From Peptococcaceae bacterium (GTDB taxonomy: Bacteria > Bacillota > Desulfitobacteriia > Desulfitobacteriales > Syntrophobotulaceae), in assembly GCA_012523535.1 (NCBI GenBank), contig JAAYII010000185.1, forward strand, positions 1-18,847: 18,847 nt of DNA, in the 5' to 3' direction. How positions within the stretch are numbered: position 1 is the first letter of the stretch; each line of letters starts with the position of its first letter. A program made the translations under genes and the position numbers. The notes below the pieces were generated by a model. That model was given only the letters and a program-made list of their open reading frames with translations, was not told where the DNA came from and searched no databases. Shown here piece after piece: positions 14,282 to 18,847 of the stretch.

Positions 14282-15305
14282 ACAATTGCTTCCGGATATT
14301 AAAAAATATGTCCAGAATAAGGATTTTTGTTCTGCTCTCTCGGTGGGAAGGGAGATCGAAGTAGATTTTTTGGCCCAGGGCGAGTACAATATCAATTATC
14401 TTTTGCATACTAGCGGCGGAAAGTTTGTTTTACGGGTAAATACCGGCAGTCAGATCAAAGTGGACAACCAAATAGCCTACGAGTACAAGGCTTTGGAGTT
14501 GTTAAAAACTTCTGGTGTTACTCCGATTCCCTATTATCTGGATGACAGTAAAGAAAAGATTCCTTATGGGCTGCTGGTCATGGAGTATCTTCCCGGAGAA
14601 CCGTTAGATTACAGTTCCGATTTAAATAAAGCCGCCGCCACCTTTGCCAGGATCCATAGTTTGACTTTTGCTAAAGGGCAAACAGATTTCTTAATTCAAA
14701 CCTTCGGTCCTTTTTCGGGAATATTTGCCGAAGCGGCGGGCTATTTGGAGAAGTATTTTAATTTTGCTCATGCTGATGCTGAGGTGGCTCGCCTGCTGGA
14801 AAAGCTTTTGCTTCATGCCGAAGAGAAAAAGAAGCAGGAGGATTTCTTAATTCCGAACAATTCCCCACAGGCCAAACGGGCTGTAATCAATACGGAAGTG
14901 AATTCTCATAATTTTATTGTTAATAAGAATAGACAGACCTGTCACCTTATAGATTGGGAAAAGCCGATTCTCGGAGAACCGGCCCAGGACCTGAGTATGT
15001 TTTTGATTCCTACCACCACTCTCTGGAAACGGAATTATATTTTAAGTCCGCAAGAAGAAAAAGAGTTTATTCAAGCTTATGAGCAGCAACTTATGCCGGG
15101 GAGTCAAGATCCCCATCTGAAAGATAAGATCGAGATGTTTAAATTCTTTAATTTATTGCGGGCCATATCCTGGTGTGCCATGGCTTGGACTGAATATGTC
15201 AGCCCCGGCAGACTTGTTGTTAATCAGGATACTTTTGAAAAAATAAAACTATATATTCAAACTGATTTTATTAAAAGATGTTTTGCCCAGGTTTTCGCAA
15301 AATGA
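14268..15305 (+). CDS. APH-superfamily kinase-like protein with altered catalytic loop
   Basis: This 345-aa protein has the aminoglycoside/choline-kinase fold. N-lobe elements are FLAQGEYNINYLLHT (about 34-48) and KFVLRVNTGS (52-61), with the hinge LLVMEYLPGEPLDY (102-115). In the C-lobe the catalytic loop reads INTEVNSHNFIV (207-218), where the family usually has HxDxxxxN. Thus N208 replaces His, E210 replaces the catalytic Asp, and N215 is kept. The metal-binding LIDWEKP (D229) and GEPAQDLS follow normally. It may be a kinase with Glu as base, or a ligand-binding pseudo-kinase. The ATG at 14268 lies inside the end of the flavoprotein gene (14-base overlap), so the two are translationally coupled. 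It is the last gene of the operon. Confidence 0.78.
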   Translation: MALSEQLLPDIKKYVQNKDFCSALSVGREIEVDFLAQGEYNINYLLHTSGGKFVLRVNTGSQIKVDNQIAYEYKALELLKTSGVTPIPYYLDDSKEKIPYGLLVMEYLPGEPLDYSSDLNKAAATFARIHSLTFAKGQTDFLIQTFGPFSGIFAEAAGYLEKYFNFAHADAEVARLLEKLLLHAEEKKKQEDFLIPNNSPQAKRAVINTEVNSHNFIVNKNRQTCHLIDWEKPILGEPAQDLSMFLIPTTTLWKRNYILSPQEEKEFIQAYEQQLMPGSQDPHLKDKIEMFKFFNLLRAISWCAMAWTEYVSPGRLVVNQDTFEKIKLYIQTDFIKRCFAQVFAK

Positions 15306-15479
15306 AACCCGAATTGCAAAAGAGGATTGTGTGGTAACCGTTTAAGTTCCTTTTAAAAGAGCCTTTTGGTTTGTTTCCTTCTGTCCGAAAATAACACAAA
15401 TCAGAGTATTATAAGGAAAGCAAGAAATAAAAATTTATTATTTTTTGTTTTTTTTTTGCCCCCTTTCTTTGGCTTAAAC

Positions 15480-15496
15480 TTGGCATATCTTTTGCA
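15480..15496 (+). promoter_or_regulatory. Sigma-54 (RpoN) -24/-12 promoter
   Basis: TTGGCATATCTTTTGCA matches the sigma-54 consensus TTGGCAC-N5-TTGCA with only the last base of the -24 box changed. The invariant GG (15482-15483) and GC (15494-15495) are separated by exactly 10 bases. It predicts a start near 15507, about 100 bases before the molybdoenzyme ATG. A sigma-54 activator would be needed; none is encoded in the window. Confidence 0.72.
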
Positions 15497-15531
15497 TGAT
15501 ATATTGGCTTGGACAACATTTGGGGCTTCGA

Positions 15532-15551
15532 CTTGTGACATTTGTTACAAG
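15532..15551. promoter_or_regulatory. 20-bp near-palindrome, Rex- or CRP/FNR-like operator
   Basis: CTTGTGACATTTGTTACAAG has 8-base arms that are symmetric at all but one position around ATTT. The inner 18 bases resemble the Rex operator TTGTGAA-N4-TTCACAA, matching 11 of its 14 specified bases. The half-sites also resemble CRP-family TGTGA. It lies downstream of the sigma-54 start and just upstream of a sigma-A-like -35, so either repression or activation is possible. Confidence 0.5.
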
Positions 15552-15552
15552 C

Positions 15553-15580
15553 TTGTTAGTAGCCTTCCTTATGTTATATA
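15553..15580 (+). promoter_or_regulatory. Alternative sigma-A-like promoter
   Basis: TTGTTA (15553-15558), 16 bases, then TATATA (15575-15580). If used, transcription would start near 15587 and the near-palindrome centre would be at about -45, close to where CRP/FNR activators bind. Confidence 0.35.
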
Positions 15581-15609
15581 GAAAAAGTCATTGAAAGGGT
15601 GAGTTGTTG

Positions 15610-17847
15610 ATGGAAAAAGAATGGAAGAAACAACAATCAGACGGCACTATTGTTGTCAGGACTTGTGGCTGGTCACCACCCGGAGATCATCCAGTAGGCT
15701 GCGGCATGAAGCTGCATATAAAGGATGGCAGGCTTGTTAAGGTTGAAGGCGACCCGGAACATCCCATCAGCCAGGGTAGGTTATGTGTTCGCTGCCTGAC
15801 CCTCCCGGAATATGTCCATCATCCCCAGCGTGTGATTTATCCCATGAAACGTGTAGGCAAAAGGGGAGAAGACAAATGGCAAAGGATTTCCTGGGATGAA
15901 GCCCTGGATATCATCTGTGATAAGATCAGGTATTATACGGATAATTATGGTGCGGAATCCATAATCGTCTTTGGCGGGACCGGACGGGAAGCGTGCCTCT
16001 ACTATTATCCCCTGGCCTTCTCTGCCATTGGAACCCCCAACTGCTGCTATCCCCTAAGCGGTTGGTCCTGCTATGGTCCCAGATGTTCCATTACCGACTA
16101 TATTTTGGGTGCCGGTTATCCCGAAATAGATTTCGCCGGTTTCTATCCCGATCGTTACGATAATCCAAATTACAAGCGGCCTGAATACCTGGTAATCTGG
16201 GGCAAGAATCCATTAATGTCCAACCCGGATGGTTTCTATGGTCACTCCATTATCGACTTGATGAAACGCGGGACCAAGATTATCTGTGTTGACCCAAGAA
16301 TTACCTGGCTTGGTACCAGAGCCGAACATGTTCTCCAACTTCGTCCCGGTACCGATACCGCTCTGGCACTCGGACTTTTGAACGTTATTATCAATGAAGA
16401 TCTTTATGATCACGACTTTGTGGAAAATTGGACTTATGGTTTTGAGGAACTTAAACAACGGGTTCAGGAATATCCGCCGGAAAAAGTGGCAGAAATTACC
16501 TGGGTACCGAAAGAAAAAATAATTGAAGTAGCAAGAATTATTGGCACTGCCAAACCCTGTCCGATTCAATGGGGTCTGGCTGTTGATGAAAACCCGAACG
16601 GAGTTCAGCTCGGCCATGCCATTCTTGCTTTGATTGCCATTACCGGTAATCTCGATGTTCCCGGTGGCATTACCATTGGACCGCCTGCGGCATTAATGGG
16701 TAAATGGCGTATGGAAACCCGCAGCCAGTTGTCGGAAGAACTTTGGGCTAAAAGAATTGGGGCTGAACAGTGGCCTGCTCTCAGTACGGCCATGGCAACC
16801 ACCCATCCCGATGAAACGTTGGATACCCTGGAAACGGGCAAACCATATAAGTTAAGAATGGGTTGGTTTAACAGTTCCAACTTTATCACTGCCACTTGTT
16901 CCGCCCAGCCTGACAGGTGGTACAGAGCACTGCAAAGCCTAGAATTCAATGTGGTGCAAGATACCTTTATGACCCCCACGGCCATGGCCTTTGCAGATAT
17001 CTTCTTGCCGTTGCCGACCTTTGCCGAGCATGACGGTGTTGTTTTGACTCACTTTGGCCGTAACGCCATCTTTATGGGCGCTATCAACAAAGCTTTTGAA
17101 GTTGGCGAATGCAAATCGGATATCGAAGTTTGCATTGAACTCGGCAAAAGACTTCATCCGGAACACTGGCCTTGGAATACAGCCGAAGAGTTCTTTAATG
17201 ATCAGCTTAAACCGGAATTTGGTTTTGATTTTAACGATCTTAGAGAAAAAGGTGTTTTCCAACCGCCTTACGAGTACAAAAAATATGAAAAAGGCTTGTT
17301 GCGCTTCGACGGTGAACCCGGTTTCAATACGGTAACCGGCCTGGTTGAACTGTGCTCTACCTTATTTGAGGCTTGGGGAGAAGATCCGCTGCCTTATTAT
17401 AAGGAACCTCCCTATAGTCCCTACAGCACACCGGAACTGTTTAAAGAATATCCGTTTATTTTGACCAGCGGAGCCAGGACATTTACTTCCTTCCATTCTG
17501 AGCACAGGCAAGTTCCTACCCTGAGGGAAATCACCCCGGATCCGATCGTCGAGATCCATCCCGAGGCTGCGGAAAGGCTTGGCATAAAAGATGGGGACTG
17601 GGTTTACTTGGAGAACATGTTTGGTAAATGTAAGCAAAAAGCCAAACTGACTAAGACCATCAATCCCAAAGTGGTTCATGCTTCGCATGGATGGTGGTAT
17701 CCGGAGAAACCGGCCGAGGAACCGAGTTTATTTGGAGTCTGGGAATCCAACATTAATACTTTGATTCCTCATAAACATATCGGCAAGCTAGGTTTCGGTG
17801 CTCCATTCAAATGCCTGATCTGTAAAGTTTATAAAGCTGAAGACTAA
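15610..17847 (+). CDS. Molybdopterin oxidoreductase, DMSO-reductase family (acetylene hydratase/formate dehydrogenase-like)
   Basis: This 745-aa catalytic subunit is expected to bind bis-MGD and molybdenum or tungsten. Family blocks are LHIKDGRLVKVEGDPEHP (about 35-52), GRLCVRC (56-62), WQRISWDEALDII, the probable metal ligand C154 in GWSCYGPRCS, LVIWGKNPLMSNPDG, IICVDPRITWLGTRAEHVL, LRPGTDTALALGLLNVII, QDTFMTPTAMAFADIFLPL, and the C-terminal dinucleotide-binding domain. The N-terminal iron-sulfur ligands are unusual: C19 and C31 are separated by 11 residues, with C59 and C62 later, instead of the common Cx2Cx3C start. There is no Tat signal, so it is cytoplasmic. LYDHDFVENWTYGFEELKQR and the following residues recall acetylene hydratase, but the substrate is unknown. 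The ATG at 15610 has AGGGTGAG six bases upstream; TTG at 15604 or 15607 is less likely. Confidence 0.88.
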   Translation: MEKEWKKQQSDGTIVVRTCGWSPPGDHPVGCGMKLHIKDGRLVKVEGDPEHPISQGRLCVRCLTLPEYVHHPQRVIYPMKRVGKRGEDKWQRISWDEALDIICDKIRYYTDNYGAESIIVFGGTGREACLYYYPLAFSAIGTPNCCYPLSGWSCYGPRCSITDYILGAGYPEIDFAGFYPDRYDNPNYKRPEYLVIWGKNPLMSNPDGFYGHSIIDLMKRGTKIICVDPRITWLGTRAEHVLQLRPGTDTALALGLLNVIINEDLYDHDFVENWTYGFEELKQRVQEYPPEKVAEITWVPKEKIIEVARIIGTAKPCPIQWGLAVDENPNGVQLGHAILALIAITGNLDVPGGITIGPPAALMGKWRMETRSQLSEELWAKRIGAEQWPALSTAMATTHPDETLDTLETGKPYKLRMGWFNSSNFITATCSAQPDRWYRALQSLEFNVVQDTFMTPTAMAFADIFLPLPTFAEHDGVVLTHFGRNAIFMGAINKAFEVGECKSDIEVCIELGKRLHPEHWPWNTAEEFFNDQLKPEFGFDFNDLREKGVFQPPYEYKKYEKGLLRFDGEPGFNTVTGLVELCSTLFEAWGEDPLPYYKEPPYSPYSTPELFKEYPFILTSGARTFTSFHSEHRQVPTLREITPDPIVEIHPEAAERLGIKDGDWVYLENMFGKCKQKAKLTKTINPKVVHASHGWWYPEKPAEEPSLFGVWESNINTLIPHKHIGKLGFGAPFKCLICKVYKAED

Positions 17848-17877
17848 GACCAAGAAAATAGAATGGAGGGTAATTAA

Positions 17878-18213
17878 ATGTCGCAATACGGTTTGTTGAT
17901 CGATTATGAATACTGCACAGGCTGCCATAGCTGTGAAGTATCCTGTAAAAATGAAAAAAAATTAGGCCGTGGGGTTTATGGAATTAAACTTGCCGAAATT
18001 GGGCCTTTTGAGATTACACCGGGCAACTGGGAATGGAACTATGTACCCTGTCCTACCAAGCTTTGCGATTTATGTGCCGACAGGGTGGAAAGAGGGGAAA
18101 AACCGGCTTGCGTGCTTCACTGCCTGGGATTGGCCATGGATTACGGACCGGTGGAAGAACTGGCCAAAAAAATGGCGGAGAAAGGCAAGAAAGTAGTTAT
18201 GTTTGTTCCTTAA
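17878..18213 (+). CDS. Small dicluster ferredoxin-like subunit (half-size DmsB/NrfC relative)
   Basis: This 111-aa protein is about half the length of the usual four-cluster electron-transfer subunits of molybdoenzymes. It opens with a complete motif C13-TG-C16-HS-C19-EVS-C23. A second set lies in CPTKLCDLCADRVERGEKPA and CVLHC, where the final cysteine is followed by Leu-Gly-Leu rather than the usual Pro. The two sets probably hold two [4Fe-4S] clusters. It has no signal peptide or membrane helix. A GGAGGG ribosome site precedes the ATG at 17878, and it follows the molybdoenzyme by 30 bases, so it is the likely electron partner. The frame ends cleanly at KVVMFVP with TAA; no frameshifted remainder of a larger protein is seen downstream. 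Confidence 0.88.
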   Translation: MSQYGLLIDYEYCTGCHSCEVSCKNEKKLGRGVYGIKLAEIGPFEITPGNWEWNYVPCPTKLCDLCADRVERGEKPACVLHCLGLAMDYGPVEELAKKMAEKGKKVVMFVP

Positions 18214-18242
18214 GCGGAAAACTTACAGATACTTTTGCTCTC

Positions 18243-18347
18243 GGGGATATATCCCGCAAAGGGAATATCCCCCTTTGCAAGAGGGGTACCGTCTTAAAGA
18301 AGGGTATTCTTTATAAAAGAGGTATACTTTTCTAAAAAGTACCCCCC
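18243..18347. repeat. Array of degenerate quasi-palindromes of about 20 bases
   Basis: GGGGATAT-A-TCCC, loop GCAAA, GGGAATATCCCC (18243-18272) makes a 12-bp stem with one bulged A. A competing stem pairs GCAAAGGG (18256-18263) with CCCTTTGC (18271-18278). Then related units follow at 18-20 base steps: AAGAGGGGTACC (18279), AAGAAGGGTATTC (18297) and AAGAGGTATAC (18317), closing with GTACCCCCC (18339-18347), whose GTACCCC pairs with GGGGTAC at 18283-18289. It resembles a palindromic intergenic repeat or a decayed miniature element. It could also act as a weak terminator after the ferredoxin-like gene. Confidence 0.6.
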
Positions 18348-18382
18348 TTCCCTGATTTACTCCAGCAAGTACTAAATGCCGT

Positions 18383-18388
18383 TATAAT
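18383..18388 (+). promoter_or_regulatory. -10 element for the 76-aa gene
   Basis: A perfect TATAAT lies 28 bases before the ATG at 18416, just before the ribosome site. No good -35 is present at 16-18 bases, so a bound activator may be needed, or the match may be chance. Confidence 0.4.
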
Positions 18389-18415
18389 GTATGTGTCATT
18401 GAAGGAGGGCATTGC

Positions 18416-18646
18416 ATGGATAAACAACAGTTTTTGAACATGGAAGAAGCGGATCGGCTGAATTATCTGAATACGGAAGCTGCAACCAAGGATTTTGCGA
18501 CAATCTGTGCCGAACTCGGCATGACCAAAGAAGAACTTAACAAATTGGGCTATTATTTCGTCAGAAATAAATTCATGGCCAAGCCGATGAAAGGGTATGG
18601 AACCACAATTCGTAGCGGAAACGAATATAAGGATCGTTTTAAATAA
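18416..18646 (+). CDS. Hypothetical small protein, 76 aa
   Basis: I do not recognise this protein. Its ribosome site is excellent (AAGGAGGG with 6 bases before the ATG), a TATAAT lies upstream and a strong terminator follows, so it looks like a real single-gene unit. It is charged, soluble and without cysteine or a membrane segment. Residues 1-45 are predicted by eye to be helical (MDKQQFLNMEEADRLNYLNT, then DFATICAELGMTKEELNKLG), and the second part has a spacing reminiscent of a helix-turn-helix. The tail after residue 55 is basic and glycine-containing (KPMKGYGTTIRSGN). A DNA-binding or adaptor role is possible but not shown. Confidence 0.75.
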   Translation: MDKQQFLNMEEADRLNYLNTEAATKDFATICAELGMTKEELNKLGYYFVRNKFMAKPMKGYGTTIRSGNEYKDRFK

Positions 18647-18668
18647 GAATTGGTAAAAGATAAATATC

Positions 18669-18701
18669 AAGCATCTTCCTTGCAGGAGGAAGATGCTTTT
18701 T
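18669..18701 (+). terminator. Rho-independent terminator, possibly shared
   Basis: AAGCATCTTCCT (18669-18680) pairs perfectly with AGGAAGATGCTT (18687-18698), loop TGCAGG, followed by TTTTT ending at 18701. It ends the 76-aa gene. On the minus strand the stem is followed by GATATTTATCTTTT, so it may also serve the convergent sulfurtransferase gene. Confidence 0.93.
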
Positions 18702-18712
18702 CATGTTTCAAA

Positions 18713-18847
18713 CTACGATGTCCAACTATAGGCAACCATTGGATTGTTTCGTGCCCAGTCTTGGGCCGAGCCGTCATAAAATTTAACGTTTTCGTATCCA
18801 AGTATTTGGGTCAGAACATACCACCAGGCACTGGCAAAGCCGCCCAC
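18713..18847 (-). CDS. Rhodanese-family sulfurtransferase, C-terminal end only
   Basis: The minus strand is open from the right edge to a TAG at 18713-18715, giving 44 residues. They include GGFASAWWYVLTQILGYENV and KFYDGSAQDWARNNP. This matches the end of the catalytic rhodanese domain, where the loop after the active cysteine is followed by a helix, then LGYxNVxxYDGSxxEW. The active cysteine itself would lie just outside the window. Such enzymes move sulfane sulfur from thiosulfate or mercaptopyruvate to cyanide or thiols. The frame is too short for the standard ORF length limit, but the similarity is clear. Confidence 0.85.
   Translation of the reverse strand: MGGFASAWWYVLTQILGYENVKFYDGSAQDWARNNPMVAYSWTS

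Larger units (their letters stand above)
15306..15609. other. 304-base regulatory gap before the molybdoenzyme gene
   Basis: No gene is supported here. AATAAA-AA-TTTATT (15426-15439) followed by T6-G-T10 (15441-15457) resembles a weak, AT-only terminator and could stop readthrough from the six-gene operon. Downstream of it lie the sigma-54-type element, the near-palindrome and the sigma-A-like element listed separately. Confidence 0.5.

Noticed and set aside
15345..15375. Terminator-like CTTTTAAAAG and AAAAG-AGC-CTTTT after the kinase-like gene
   Set aside because: The stems are short and AT-rich with no continuous T tract directly after them, so they are not convincing.
15366..15581. 71-codon plus-strand frame before the molybdoenzyme
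   Set aside because: It runs through T tracts, the sigma-54 element and the palindrome, and its phenylalanine/leucine-rich product only reflects the T-rich DNA.
16213..17688. Long minus-strand frames opposite the molybdoenzyme gene (16213-16617, 16605-16985, 16939-17262, 17362-17688)
   Set aside because: They are shadows of a clearly conserved coding sequence, without start signals or recognisable domains.
18332..18670. 112-codon minus-strand frame opposite the 76-aa gene
   Set aside because: The plus-strand gene has promoter, ribosome site and terminator; this frame crosses the quasi-palindromes and has no start signal.

Overview
The window reads as chromosomal DNA of an anaerobic Firmicute, most likely a Peptococcaceae-type clostridium. 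This is inferred from moderate-to-low GC, strong AGGAGG-like ribosome sites, frequent TTG starts, cobalamin synthesis genes, a sigma-54-type promoter and a cytoplasmic molybdopterin/iron-sulfur oxidoreductase. No rRNA, tRNA, CRISPR array, insertion sequence or phage gene was seen.

Layout. (1) 1-3655, plus strand: late cobalamin genes cbiB (cut by the window edge), cobD, cobQ/cbiP and cobO, tightly packed. They cover aminopropanol arm attachment, aminopropanol phosphate synthesis, side-chain amidation and corrinoid adenosylation. (2) 3679-5013, minus strand: glutamate dehydrogenase gdhA, convergent with cobO; its terminator hairpin lies inside the 3' coding end of cobO. (3) 5393-7376, plus strand: an archaeal/eukaryotic-type aspartate-semialdehyde dehydrogenase with its own terminator, then an HD-domain phosphohydrolase. 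(4) 7555-8490 (plus) and 8591-9826 (minus): a DUF2064 glycosyltransferase-like protein facing a DegT-type aminotransferase. (5) 10126-15305, plus strand: a compact six-gene operon of GNAT acetyltransferase, a second DUF2064 protein, a DUF169-ferredoxin fusion, a PhnP-like metallo-beta-lactamase-fold phosphodiesterase, an old-yellow-enzyme flavoprotein and an APH-fold kinase-like protein. No pathway known to me uses this set, so it is the best candidate here for an undescribed system. (6) 15610-18213, plus strand: a molybdopterin oxidoreductase and a small dicluster ferredoxin-like partner, preceded by a sigma-54 -24/-12 element and a 20-bp near-palindrome. (7) 18214-18847: an array of quasi-palindromes, an orphan 76-aa gene, a strong terminator, and the C-terminal end of a rhodanese-type sulfurtransferase on the minus strand.

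How the parts fit. The B12 genes act in one pathway. gdhA and asd are ordinary amino-acid metabolism genes with separate promoters. The six-gene operon combines a nucleotide-sugar or nucleotidyl transfer fold, a phosphodiesterase, a kinase fold, an ene-reductase and an iron-sulfur protein. That suggests synthesis, salvage or repair of a phosphorylated small molecule, which is inference only. The molybdoenzyme pair is probably a separately regulated redox system that responds to a sigma-54 activator and perhaps to a Rex- or CRP/FNR-family regulator.
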